The notes under the pieces: model-generated
The model's database searches: none
Told to the model about the DNA's origin: nothing
The model's input: only the letters and a program-made list of their open reading frames with translations
Source of the DNA: Lepas anatifera
Taxonomy: Eukaryota > Arthropoda > Thecostraca > Lepadidae
Length of the DNA: 64,000 nt
Assembly: GCA_034440635.1 (NCBI GenBank)
Contig: JAOTON010000768.1
Span: 714,501-778,500, forward strand
Direction: 5' to 3'
Position numbers and translations under genes: made by a program
Part shown: positions 25,122 to 36,542 of the stretch, one piece after another
How the letters are laid out: every line of letters starts with the position of its first letter
Numbering within the stretch: position 1 is the first letter of the stretch

Positions 25122-27488
25122 GTTATATTTGACACCGGAGGATAATAAGTGAGATACCAATCGATTTCTTTTTACGGGATTCAAATGAGGTGTTATGTTC
25201 TAGGTTTATCTTGACGGAGTAAGAACTTAAAAATAAACTGAGACATGACTTTTTGACGATTTTACGTAGCATCTAACTTTTCACAAATCATGGGATGAAA
25301 GTTGTTCGCCTGAGGATTAAAAGACCACGCAAATCTGTGCGACTCTAGTGATCGTAGCGGGCCAGATCCCAGGGTCCTATCCATGTGTATTTGCGTATTT
25401 GCTTGTGTATTTGCGTTGGTTCTTTTGCAGCTGGATGCATTGGCAGGATGGATGTTTTGCTGAATTCGGTCCACTTCGGCTGTATGGATGAGGTGAAGAT
25501 TAGTGCTCTTGGCGCAGGCTCTTCCTAATAGCTTCTGATTACCAGCTTTTAGCGAGGGCCGTCGCCAGGGATTTTCGAGTGGGGGGCCGGAGCCAAAGTG
25601 AGGGGAGGGGGCAGTGGTGAAACCCTTGAACCCCCTACGTCAGGCCATTTTTTAACATGTTAACTGGGGGGCATTTGCCCCCCCAGTCGGCCGAAATGCC
25701 CCCCCCAGTGCCCGGAAATTGCCCCCCCAGTGAAATAGACAGATGACTTAAAGTTGACCAAATGCAGACTCGCCTAACGAAAATAAGTCATAGTACTACT
25801 CTATAATTATAACTTTGTTCTATTTCTGGTTCCGAATAGGCAATCTCAAAAATTGTGTTCACCTGTGGCTGTATACTTCATCCTGCAAAGACGAAACAAA
25901 GCGCGTAGTTACAGGAAATCCCGGCAAAGCAGCCTCAGCATCAACTAATAACAACACTAGAGATGAGCGCTGGCCTACAACCAATCAAACATTCTGTTCT
26001 ATCCGACCGGAAGCCCACATCCGAGCCAGTACCGTGACATTGCATGATGCTCTCATTTCACATGCAGTCAGTTGTCAGCGCTAAGAGCTCGTTCGTGGAT
26101 TAGACGGGACACGGTGCAGTCAAAGTGCGTAAGACTGGTTGCTGGTGTAGTGGTATGAAGTTATTTATTGTTGTGGTGCATAAATAAGGGTCGCCACCGA
26201 CAAAAAAGTGAGTGGGCCAGCCAAACTTCAAGCTGATGCTGACAGAAAACTTTCCACGTTAGTACCAAACACTTTTTCGAATTTGGGCTCCTTGTTAAAC
26301 CTTTTGGTGTCTCTGCGAAGCTTTTCATAATGTTTATGGACCGCAACCAGTTGTTTTGCGGGCTCGTTTTGTCTTTCCGCGCGTTTCTTTTTTGTTCTCT
26401 TCTGTTTGCAGTTTTTGTTTTTTTTTTGTTCTGTTCGTTGGTCTGATTCGATTAGTGTCTTATTCTTGATCTCGCCGAACACTTATTTTTTCTGCTTACT
26501 TGCTGAGATGTGTATTCTCCTTGTTTCGTTATGTTTTGTTTTGTTTTGTATTTGTATTGTCTTCGGTTTGATTACATTAGGCTAATAATTTCGCTATCAC
26601 TGATCGCATGCTTGGATTATATGTTCTTTGAGTTGCGATAGTTTCCTTTACCACTGAAGTGTCTGTCTATATTTTCTTATGTTTGTTCCTGCTTAATTTC
26701 ACTTAGTAATGGTTTTGTTAGACTAAACAACTCAACATATGTGGGTCCACTACTTATCTACTGTACTTATCTATTAATAATTTGATTTGTATTTGTTCCT
26801 GTCTGCTTTGTTTGCTCTTAACTTTCACTTGCTTGCAAGTGTGTTTTGGCATTATATTTTCTGCTCAGTTCATTTGTTCTGTTTCGTTTGTTTTTGTATC
26901 GGCTCTTCTCGTTTTTGTTATGTTCTGTTAGTCTTTGTTTTTTATTGCGTTTTCGTTTTTTCCTTTGCCTTTTTGTTGTTTCTATGAGTGTTGCTTCTTT
27001 GTTGGCAGTTTGTTTTCTTTTTCTACCTATGTTGATCATCTGCAATAAGCTAACTACGTGGTCGCCTGCTTCCTTTTGTTCGATGCTGTATACCTATGTC
27101 TTCCTTTTGTTGCTCCTTATTGCTTTGCTCTGCTCATGTCTTCTTTTGCTGTTCTGTTCCCCTACTTCTGTTCCCTATCAATATGTAAAATGAAACAAAA
27201 AAAGATGATGATGATGATGATGTTGCCTTCCGCAGCGGCTGGCTATACAAATTTCCGGTTTACTCCCATTTTGACTGAGATCAGGAAATTGTTAGTAAAA
27301 ATTGGGAGGGAGGGGGGGTGATTAATGACGCTAAAAATCTTCTGGTTATGGGGATATAATCATTCGATGGCCACGCGGGGTTGGGGTGGCACTCCTAGCT
27401 TCCTATTAGATGGGTAGTGTGCTATATATATCATTCGATCAAAGATATTGCGTCAAGTCGATATCAAACTGTCAACAATTAGTTTTAA
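25122..27488. other. Intronic; T-rich block ending in (GAT)n at 26.2-27.2 kb
   Basis: 25122-26160 shows only scattered C/G runs and one possible element end at about 25560. 26160-27190 is strongly T-rich on the plus strand and ends with AAACAAAAAAA followed by (GAT)6 at 27204-27222. Such a tail is typical of RTE-type LINEs, so this may be a 3' UTR of one, but no RT was found. Confidence 0.35.
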
Positions 27489-28320
27489 CACGCGCATTGA
27501 CGGAGGTCTGAGCCACCTTCACTTCGACGGGGGCGTGTAACCACCCCCCCGAAGATCTCGAGAACCACGCTAGATAGGGAAAAACGATAAACGGCGTTGG
27601 GTAGCCCATATACTTCTCTATCGAAAATATTTGAACCATTTTTGTCGGGTCACATTTAAGGTCACCAGACGTCAAAACATGCCATCATAGGGATAACATG
27701 GAAATGAAGGTTTTCGGTCATTACATCTGAACAAGTAATGATGGAGCAAAACATTTTAAACAAATGAAACCTCGCAGCAAGTGGAATCGAATGACATATC
27801 ATATGGCCTAGCTATGTCAAAACAAGGATTTGACCTGACCTGAGGTTAAATAAAGGTCGAATTAGGCAAAATTCATATCACTAGAACCACAATGACAAGG
27901 CAAATCTAATGAAATCAAAATAAACGCCCTATCTTTAACGATTGCTAAGTTATTCACTTGAAACTATTTTTCCCATGCATTTCCAATGGAGAGGTCATGG
28001 CTCGTACCTAGCCTTAGGTCATCGATATCAAAAATACCGCAACGCATCTTAGAGAACTCGGTGGGCCCATTATGTGATATGAGTTTTAATAGGATAAGTT
28101 CACCCTGTTCTGACGTATGCTATCTTAAACTTTTTTTGAGATCAGGTCACTTGACCTGTACTGGTAACCTGACCTGACATGACCTAACCTTAAAATTTTG
28201 ACAGCAGTTGTAAAAATGATCAGAGAAAAAGTATGCCAAGTATGGTGGCGCTACGCACCGACATTTTTGCATATTTAAAAAAACATGGGGGGCGGTTACC
28301 TGCCCCCGTCAATGCGCGTG
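27489..28320. mobile_element. TTAA-type non-autonomous element, family B, intact (832 bp)
   Basis: Flanked by TTAA at 27485-27488 and 28321-28324. The ends are CACGCGCATTGACGG on the left and the exact inverse on the right. No transposase. Internal TGACCTGACCT and TGACATGACCTAACC runs give many AGGTCA half-sites. The perfect ends and target make this the reference copy; relatives lie at 14463-14647 and 61641-62484. TTAA targets point to piggyBac-like mobilisation. Confidence 0.85.
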
Positions 28321-29082
28321 TTAAAAATTGATCCAAGTCGCTTTTTCTGTGGGTTTATGACTTCCGCTAGGGGTCGTTTTAGCCTCAAACTTGGCTTTTG
28401 TGATGTTTATTTGGCTATTTTAGAAAAAATAAACTTTTTCCCCTTTTGGCCCTTTTTCTAATTCGATTTGACCTTTTCCGCCGAAAAAAACCTGGCAGCC
28501 CTGGCTAGCATATATAATCTCTAGACATGGAATAACACAAAAATTGAGAAACATTTTTTTAACACTAACGCGTCTACATTTTTGTTAAACCCCCTCAAAA
28601 TGGGGTATTGATCCCTAAAGGCACTATAATGGCCAGCACACGAAATGCCCCCCCCCACTGAGGTTTCCTTAAAAAAATGCCCTGCCCCACGTCCGCTTAA
28701 ATTCGGCATTTTCAATGGTGCTTCTGGCTAAAAGTGGGAGGCCTGCACCCCATTTTCCAAGCGTCCCCCTTGTGGCGAGGCCCTGCTTATAGCCCTCCAT
28801 TTTCAGGCTGGTCGTTTTGTAGACGTATCAGAGTATCCGGTACAAATATCCCGCACTCTTCTGCTACCGATGAAGGAATGGCGTTACAAACCATGTTTTG
28901 GAGTGTACATATGAAATGTGGTCTGGTCACCTTCTCCGTAATATGTTGTGACTGGGCGTGGGCAACTACTCTGAAATTTATTATGGATTCTTTACATAAT
29001 TTTTGTGAGCAGCAGTCTTGCATTTGCTGTTATTTACGGTGGAAGAGAGCGAGCTCTACGCCCTGTTTGAACAGAAAACTAT

Positions 29083-29197
29083 TGTCAGAAGTGGGATTCG
29101 AACCCACGCCCTCATACGAGGACCAGAATTCTCAGCCCTCTATCGGAGGGAAGCGCTAGCTTGAGTCTGGCGCCTTAGACCACTCGGCCATCCTGAC
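29083..29197 (-). tRNA. trnL-CAA: tRNA-Leu(CAA) with a ~31-nt intron
   Basis: On the minus strand the acceptor stem is GTCAGGA pairing with TTCTGAC plus discriminator A. The A box is TGGCCGAGTGG and the B box GGTTCGAATCC, both perfect. The anticodon arm is CCAGA-CTCAAGT-TCTGG with anticodon CAA. The intron begins after the base 3' of the anticodon (CTAGCGCTTCC...), the standard place, and the mature length of 84 fits a type II tRNA with a long variable arm. Introns in tRNA-Leu(CAA) are usual in animals. It looks functional. It lies inside a CFAP74 intron, antisense to it. Confidence 0.95.
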
Positions 29198-29282
29198 ATG
29201 GTGTGAATTTAGCGCCAAAAAGAGTAGCAGTCAGAGCATGGTGTAACCAGCTGATTGCTTGGCTCATAGATTTGGCTTCTAC

Positions 29283-30804
29283 TGGGTTGCGGACCAAAGT
29301 ACGTAAGGAAGAAGTTCGTATGCCTAAAGTGCGTACGCAAAAGTACTTATAGATAAAATACGTATGTGTATAATAATCGTAATAGAAAAGTTCGTACGGG
29401 TTAAAGTACGTAGGGGTAAAATGTTCCTAATGGAAAAAGTTCGTACGGGTTAAAGTACGTAGGGGTAAAATGTTCGTACAGAAAAAAATTCGTACGGGAA
29501 AAAATTCGCACAAAAAAGTACGTAGGGGGCATTCCACGACATTTCAGCACAGGCCTTACACCCTCATGTCTCCGATTTTCTTAGAAATATGAGTATAAGG
29601 TTATCGGCAGAGGACACGTAGAGGAACTCATAGGCGGATCCAGGGGGCAAGGGGGCACGTGCCCCCCGATCGACCCTCGGCGCCCCCTGAAAGGTCGATG
29701 GCGCCCCCTGAAATGTCGCTTCCCACCCCCCAGGATGCGAAAGTCGGCGCCCACCGATAGGATTTGGCGCCCACCTGATAGCTTTTGCCGGTCATAAGTG
29801 GCGCCCCCTGGTCCGGATGGCGCCCCCCGGTCCGGATGGCGCCCCCGGGAAGGTGCCCCCCCGATCGGCAATCCTGGATCCGCCTATGGAGGAACTGAGT
29901 TCTGCATGGGACGCTTTTTCAGCCTCCATCCCGTTCTCTCCCGTTTTTTTCTGTTCCGATCCATTCCATCCCTAAAATTTCAATAAAGTCCGTCCCATTC
30001 CGTCCCACTCAATAATTTTTCCTTGAAATCTGACCAAAATTTCGTTACCTTCCACTCCGTTCCCAATGAGCCCTGGGAAATTTCGTCCCTTTCCCGTTCC
30101 ATTTCTGCAAAATCCTATCCCATTGCGTTCGATTCCTATTTCATGCACACCTCTGGTGACCAATCCAGTTCGCAAGCACCAATATCTACTATATAGTACG
30201 ATGCCATTGGTGGCGCACTAGAACAGCAGCCTAGGCGAGTCTGCAGTCCGGTCAAATTCTCTCGGCAGAGAAAATTTTCGAGTTTTTTTAATATCAAAGG
30301 GATCTTAATATCACAGGATTCCTTGTTTCCAAAGAGGATGCATAAAACACAGAATCTGAACTAAAAAAATATGTTTCAAAGGGCTCATATGGTCAACGGA
30401 ATACGAAACTTTTACAGAGTAACCCATCAAAACCATGGTAATTTCAGAGTTCGTTAAATTGCTAATGGGAAGGACAGAACTCTGGTGATCATACGGGAAT
30501 CAGTTGTAGGGTATCATGACAGGAATGTGTAGTTTTGCTTACGTACATTAGGCATACGAGTTTTATACCCTACGTACATTTGCTTACGTATTTTTGCATA
30601 CGTACTTTTGCGTACGTACTTTTGGCATACGAGTTTTACACCATACGTACATACATTTGCTTATGAACTTCTGCGTACGTACTTTTGCGTACGTACTTTT
30701 GTCATACGAGTTTTATAACCTACGTACGTTTGCTTACGGACTTTAGCGTACGAAGTTTATCTATACATACTTTAGCCATACGAACTTTGGTCCGTAAATC
30801 GCTT
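29283..30804. mobile_element. Foldback-like inverted repeat built from CGTACG units
   Basis: The left arm (29283-29530) and right arm (30530-30804) are inverted relative to each other: the outer ends read GCGGACCAAAGTACGTA and, on the other strand, ACGGACCAAAGTTCGTA. Both arms consist of short units such as AAAGTACGTA, AAGTTCGTACG and their inverses, about 16-22 bases apart. A TTCTAC-type duplication at the edges is suggestive but not clean. The centre holds a hAT-like MITE (29629-29888) and a CCGTTCC/CATTCC-rich stretch (29920-30140). Confidence 0.6.
29629..29888. mobile_element. 260-bp hAT-like MITE with perfect 8-bp duplication
   Basis: The ends are CATAGGCGGATCCAGGGGG and, inverted, CATAGGCGGATCCAGGAT. 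The duplication is GAGGAACT at 29621-29628 and 29889-29896. The interior contains GGCGCCCCCTG repeated several times. Confidence 0.9.
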
Positions 30805-32532
30805 CTTCTACCCTGGATGTGGCCGGATCCAGGGGTGTGGATTTCTACCTCTTTGAGGGTGCTCCCACTGGTGGATCCAGGGAGCAAACCGGGTAGTTGC
30901 CACCCTCAAACCCCGCGATTTTGTTCCAATTTTCTTTAAGAATTTTTTTACGATTTTGGGGCCGGCCATTGCCCCCTCAAGTCGTCGGTCGGGATCCGAC
31001 CCTGGGTGCCCCGGCACCTCCAGCCAGGGTAATAGAGGACCCTCCAACAGGTGCTGGATTTCCGAAAATCATTGGGGGTGCCCAATTTTGAAGAAAAAAT
31101 GAAATGGCTGGTATATGAAAGGAGATAACACAATATTACATTTTTTAGCCATCACGTAGTCGTTTTCTATCCTGAAAATGATAAATGCTATTTAAAGGAT
31201 ATCATAACACTAACTCGGTATTCGATTTTGGGTGCTCGGCCAAGCAGAGTTACATCCTGGTTTTGCCAGCCTCATTTTAGAAGAACGGAATCGCCTTACA
31301 CGGGCCTGGCAATGACGTCATAACTCGTTGACATGACCTACCTGATGTCAATTGTTGGTCATAAGTTGTCGAATTGATATCCCTAGAGGCCTGCAAAGCG
31401 ACGTGGGTCTCATCTGAATCGGCTCAGAATCATTTGCGAAAAACCGAGGGGGGGGTTGCGATCGGACTCCAGGCGGTGATGGGTTAAGGTCCAAGCAACA
31501 ACCCATCACTATTCGAGACCGTTCAGTTATCGCTTCCACCGACATGTGCCGTACTAACAAGATTTCACATTGAAACTTTTAAGGTGTTGAACATATATAA
31601 AAACCTAGCCGTTCAAAAGCTACAGCCGCTCAAAACAATTCACCTAAAATTGCTTGATGTTCATAAGCGTCCTCTCCCATCCTGGTACCAAAATTTCCGT
31701 GTGCTGTATTGTTTCGGTCAATACGAAAATTCTGGACTAAAAATAAAAAAATACCAAAAAGTATCTCTTTTTAAGATTCAATACTTCAACATAGGCAGAT
31801 CAAGGATTTCCGATGTTGAGGAGTTCAGCGATGAAAACGAGACACTATGCCGGGTGTGCTGCGACACTTTCTCAAACAGCCGCCCGGTTGAGCAATGGGT
31901 ACAGTAGGTACTAGGAGTGCCGTGGATGGGCCTACCGTCTTTGTACGGGTGATTCCTCAACGTTTGGGTTTAAAAACAGTACCAGTGACTGAAAGTGAGA
32001 ATATTTGGTGTTTGGGAAATAAACATGGAAAATGAGGACATACTCTCGTTAAGCGGCTCAACGTACCCCGGAGCGTGGCTCAACTTACCCCGACACGGGG
32101 TGAGTTGAGCCATTTGACTTTGACCTATTCATGATCAAATATCTCACACGGCGATAACATTCAAACGTTGGCACACGCATCACTTAAAAGCCAAAGGAAT
32201 AGGCTTTCCAGCAATGGCAGAACGAAGTCTATACCTTTATCCATCTCTGAGATATGCGACCAAAACAAAAATCATGTTTAACTAGCCCCGGTCTCCCCTA
32301 CGATTGAATATCTGATTGTTGTCAGTATTGTTTTGGTTCATTCATCCGCTTTTTAATGTTTTCGAAGGAGTCCAAATGCTATTCGAAAGTGATTTATGTA
32401 GTTAACCACAATTACAATACAATACACTACAACACAATGCAATACAAAACACAATTGTGTCGTAGTTAGTGAGAGGAGGTGCGACGTCGGCCAATAGCGG
32501 TACGCGACCGGTAAATACGACTTCTTAGCAGG
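30805..32532. other. Intronic; mostly unrecognised
   Basis: Contains single hAT-like ends near 30868 (CACTGGTGGATCCAGGG) and the transposase fragment at 31790-31907. Otherwise no gene seen. Confidence 0.4.
31790..31907 (+). pseudogene. Possible C-terminal zinc motif of a DDE transposase
   Basis: The frame gives DENETLCRVCCDTFSNSRPVEQWVQ and then stops. The pattern, acidic residues, CxxC, SRxxExWVQ, resembles the C-terminal zinc-binding tail found on pogo-type transposases, where further Cys and WAHxxC should follow. Those are missing. No catalytic domain is adjacent. Confidence 0.35.
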
Positions 32533-32935
32533 CATAGGCGGATCCAGGATCTCAGATTGGAGGGGAGCACTTTGCGTGGGGGGAGATCTGGACCAAGAGG
32601 ATGCGAGTTTTGGCCGACAAAACAACAGGTGGTCACCAAATTCTATCGCGGGCGCCGTTTTCGCATTAGGGAAGCGGAGCTATATTTCGGGGGGGCCATC
32701 GACCCTTCAGAGGAGCACTGTGGCCATTTAAAGGGGCGCCGAGGGTTAATGGGGGGGATGTTGGGTGCCCCTTCGGGGCTCTGTCCGTGCAGAGCTCTGG
32801 ACGGATCACGTGACCTGTCTGGGTCGGTCATGCTATGGACCGGCCCGCCAGTTGTGTTCCGGGAGAACAATAAACCACATCGGACCTAACAGGGGGCACC
32901 TACCCCCTACCCCTGGATCCCTGGATCCGCCTATG
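32533..32935. mobile_element. 403-bp hAT-like MITE, target duplication not seen
   Basis: Ends are CATAGGCGGATCCAGGATC and, inverted, CATAGGCGGATCCAGGG. The flanks TTAGCAGG and GTACCGGC do not match, so the duplication has decayed or one end was replaced. Confidence 0.7.
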
Positions 32936-33151
32936 GTACCGGCCTGGTAGTGGGTATGCTGCAGGTGAAGACATTTGCCACGCCGGCTGACGTAGGGGTG
33001 CGCTACCGGCGAGCTCTGGTGCAATATCGGCTGGCAGGGTTGCGCTACTTGTGAGAATTGGTATGATGTCGGCTAGCATGGGAAAAAAATATCGCGAAAC
33101 AATGACAATCGACTGAAAGTGGTAACAATTCAGCCACTTGCGGGACCATGG

Positions 33152-33536
33152 CAGGGGCGGATCCAGCATTTCTTCAAAGGAGGGTCGGGTTTAAATCGCA
33201 GGAGCCCCCACTCGGGGTCCTCATTTTTCATTGATGGAGGGTGAAACCTTTGAACAAATCATCTCTTGGTGTGTATTTATACGTACTTATACAATACATT
33301 TTAAAACTTTCCGTGGACCCCAGATTAGATTGGATGCCCCGAGACCAATTTCTGTGGAGTTATGAACTTCCTGAATTTACTTTGGGAACGCCCATCGAAC
33401 TTAAAGGAGGCCCGTGCGGAGGGCATTTTGTCGTGCTCAAACCCAGGCTAAGCTGGTGCGAGGTCGCCCCATCGCCACCCATCCCCTTGGATCCCACCCT
33501 GGAACATAGCTGTATTTACTCCCGGATCTGCCTCTG
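33152..33536. mobile_element. Probable hAT-like MITE (385 bp)
   Basis: Left end CAGGGGCGGATCCAGC; right end inverted CAGAGGCAGATCCGGG. No matching 8-bp flanks. Paired by end similarity only. Confidence 0.5.
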
Positions 33537-33644
33537 CATTAGGCAGAAGCTACCTTGAGAGCTAAGAGTATGAAGGGCGTATAGTTTCATCAACGTTCAG
33601 CGAATACATTGTGTTTTGCACATTCAGATTTCATGGAAAGTTTT

Positions 33645-33735
33645 ACCGCCCCTAGGATTCGAACCTGCGCCTGAAAATGGGACCAAAACATGGGTCCGAT
33701 TTTTGTCGTCTAGCTCGCTGGGTAATATCACGACT
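33645..33735 (-). other. tRNA-like sequence (pseudo-tRNA or SINE head)
   Basis: On the minus strand a perfect B box, GGTTCGAATCC, lies at 33655-33665, preceded about 55 bases upstream by an A-box-like CCAGCGAGCTAGACG. No complete cloverleaf could be drawn. Confidence 0.4.
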
Positions 33736-34394
33736 GGCGGTTTTGACCCAGAAAATGAAAATAAAAATGTTTTGACTTTCATTTGAATGACTTTTTATGA
33801 ACTTCCGTGGTGTCTAAGACCCTCTCCCGAGGCTCTAGATTGCAAGCTTTTAACATGTGTTTCCTATGGACTAGTCGAAAATGCCAGCCTTTGAGTAGGA
33901 ACAACTTTGAGCCCCCCCCCCCCCGTTTGGTACGGGCGAAGACAGCGGCAGTCAGCACTGGCTAGCCGGCGGCCGAGTTCGCTGAAGTCAGGAGTGTCGC
34001 GAGATGGGTTTCTGCTGAGTAAAAGGAGTGGGGCCCGGCCCGAAGGTAACCGAGAGAAGGAGAGGAGAGAGACGCAGTTATATAGAACTAAACCTTAACA
34101 CACACCCCGCTGGCTGGGCACTAGGGTGGATCATACTCTTGGGAAAAATAAAATTTCCGGATTTTAACTCGGTACTACGATTTTTTTATGCGAAATTCAA
34201 TTTTAAGCAACTTTCTTCAAATACGTTTTCGTCACAAATTACTTAAAAGGTCTCAAAAACGAGCATATGTGTTTTTGAAGTTATGGGTAGAGAAGTTATA
34301 GGCTAATGCCGGCTCTCGCAGGCAGTGTGAGCTTTCGAGCGATCGCGAGCCATCAGGTTCAGCCATGCAGGCCACAAATTCAGGTTGCACGTGC

Positions 34395-34555
34395 CAGGGG
34401 CGTTTCTAGTGCACCTTTGGGGGAGGGGGATCCGGGACATATAATGAAAATAACACAATTTGTTTATAAAAATCGGTCTAAGTCTGCTAAAACTGGGTAA
34501 TATGTGACTGCGTTCAGGGGTATGACCAGATTGCTTCCCCCTGGATCCGTCCCTG
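34395..34555. mobile_element. 161-bp hAT-like MITE in the left arm
   Basis: Ends CAGGGGCGTTTCTAG and, inverted, CAGGGACGGATCCAG. Perfect palindromic duplication GCACGTGC at 34387-34394 and 34556-34563. Confidence 0.9.
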
Positions 34556-35049
34556 GCACGTGCACTCGACAAAATCTGAACGCGAGAAGAAATTGACAAA
34601 AGGCGGCGAAATCACACAGTGTTCAGAACCTGAGCTTCGTAAAGCTTAGGTATATCTACACACTTAGCAGACTTGATTAAACAAATCGCCATGATATAAC
34701 TATTGTGTTTACTTTCCCGCTCATTCTAACTAGTCACGTCATCCATGCTTTCTTAGTTGCTTCATCAGTAAAACCGATACAGACTTATCAATTTATTTTG
34801 TATGCAAAACTCATCCTTATCTCCCCTACAGGTACCAATCTTATTCGATAGCTCCCAAGACGAGAAAGGATCTGACTTCAGGATTGGTAAATTACCTGGG
34901 GAAAGGGAGAGACATGTTGGAGACTGAGCTCTCAACCCTGATATCTGCTCTCAAGAGAGCTTTGCAGACATGAGATGAGAAAGTTCTCTCCACTGGAAAG
35001 GATCCTAGAAGTGTTGATATGAGTGTGATAATGGACACAGTAGCGAGAG

Positions 35050-35460
35050 ATGTTATCATATGTGGTCAAGTCTAACTCACAGTTCATGCCCCCAGTAAAA
35101 GTGAAATCTCGTGCAATCAAGAAGATGCTAATGGATGCTTGGGTCAAGGCCGGAGATATCGTCAGACACAGGATCACAAATAAAGATCAGATCAGTCGAT
35201 TTGATGATAAACTTGACACATTGCTCGTCATCACAGTATGTCAGTGTGTGATTGAGCCATGTCTTGGAGCCTGCTTCTCTTCCTGTCCTGGATTCCACAT
35301 CAACTGTAACTGTCCCAAGCAGCAAAAGCTTCCAGTGTTGGAGCTGGAGTGGATTTACAGGCAGCGGACCAAGAAGGGTGAGAAGTCCGGGATGATGATG
35401 ATGTCTGTGGACAGGGTGGAAACGGAGAGACTAAAGAAAGCTGAGAAGATAAAGCAGTAA
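35050..35460 (+). CDS. Cys-rich ORF in the centre of the long-arm transposon (unknown function)
   Basis: 136 codons starting in the inner edge of the left arm; a stop lies just upstream of the first Met. The N-terminal half is basic with an alpha-helical look (SRAIKKMLMDAWVKAGDIV). The middle has a cysteine cluster, VCQCVIEPCLGACFSSC followed by CNCPKQQKLPVLELEW, which could bind zinc. The C-terminus is Lys/Glu-rich (RVETERLKKAEKIKQ). After the stop the next 100 bases continue a Lys-rich helix in another frame, then 35567-35764 encodes an Asn/Ser/acid-rich stretch ending RNYIPIKHAAAASLRF. This suggests a longer protein broken by frame changes. I do not recognise a catalytic domain. It recalls a recurrent transposon-linked invertebrate protein type, but that is only an impression. 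Confidence 0.45.
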   Translation: MLSYVVKSNSQFMPPVKVKSRAIKKMLMDAWVKAGDIVRHRITNKDQISRFDDKLDTLLVITVCQCVIEPCLGACFSSCPGFHINCNCPKQQKLPVLELEWIYRQRTKKGEKSGMMMMSVDRVETERLKKAEKIKQ

Positions 35461-35566
35461 ACGACGTTGAGAGAGGAGAGGACCAAGAAGAAGAAGCTGC
35501 AGAAGGAAGAGCAACTGATTTTGCATGATGAGATGTTAGTTCCCCCAAGTGCAGTGAACATCATTT

Positions 35567-35764
35567 TTGGATGAGCCCACTCAGTCTGTTGTCTCCGACT
35601 CCAGATCAGACAACAACAATAATATAACAGACATACTCGAGGATACTGAGCCATGCGACACGTGTGCCTCGTCTCCCAACACTAGCACTGATAAGAGGAA
35701 CTATATACCAATCAAACACGCTGCAGCGGCCAGTTTAAGGTTCCAGAACTCACTTATTTTTTAA
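35567..35764 (+). pseudogene. Probable continuation of the Cys-rich ORF in another frame
   Basis: 65 codons, low complexity (DNNNN, Ser/Thr/Asp), ending in RNYIPIKHAAAASLRFQNS before a stop. It may be the downstream part of the 35050 ORF after one or more indels. Confidence 0.35.
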
Positions 35765-36382
35765 ACGTGCCCAGCTTCCGTCAGATCTCTCAGGAAGGCA
35801 GAGCATGTTGCTGCTGTCTGAGTAGCAGAGCTCACTATTACTGGGGGTATGAACTGTGAGTTAGACTTGACCACAGTATGATAACATCTCTCACTACTGT
35901 GTCCATTATCACACTCATATCAACACTTCTAGGATCCTTTCCAGTGGAGAGAACTTTCTCATCTCATGTCTGCAAAACTCTCTCGGGAGCAGATCTCAGG
36001 GTTGAGAGCTCAGTCTCCAACATGTCTCTCCCTTTCCCCAGGTAATTTACCAACCCTGAGGTCAGGTCCTTTCTCGTCGTGGGAGCTATCAAATAAGATC
36101 GGCTCCTGTAGGGGAGATGAGGATGAGTTTTGCATACCAAAATAAATTGACAAGTCTGTATCGGTGTTACTGATGAAGAAACTAAGAAAGCATGGATGAA
36201 GTGACTAGTTAGAATGAGCGGAAAATTAAACACAATAGTTATATCATGGCGATTTGTTTAATCAAGTCTGCTAAGTGTGTAGATATACCTAAGCTTTACG
36301 AAGCTCAGGTCCTGAACACTGTGTGATTTCGCCGCCTTTTATCCATTTCTTCTCGCGTTCAGATTTTATCGAGTGCACGTGC

Positions 36383-36542
36383 CAGGGACGGATCCTGGGG
36401 GAAGCAATCTGGTCACACCCCTGAACGCAGTCACATATTACCCAGTTTTAGCAGACTTAGACCGATTTTTATAAACAAATTGTGTTATTTTCATTATATG
36501 TCCCGGATCCCCTCCCCCAAAGGTGCACTAGAAACGCCCCTG
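36383..36542. mobile_element. 160-bp hAT-like MITE in the right arm (same insertion as 34395)
   Basis: Inverted copy of 34395-34555 with the same GCACGTGC duplication at 36375-36382 and 36543-36550. Its position in the arm is equivalent, so it was present before the arms were last made identical. Confidence 0.9.

Noticed and set aside
26228..27321. Lys/Arg-rich minus frames and Phe/Leu/Cys-rich plus frames
   Set aside because: They follow from the T-rich composition of this block; no domain, no splice signals.
35964..36233. 90-codon minus frame in the right arm of the long-arm transposon
   Set aside because: No recognised domain; the same reading in the left arm is interrupted. It may be part of a decayed transposon gene but cannot be supported alone.
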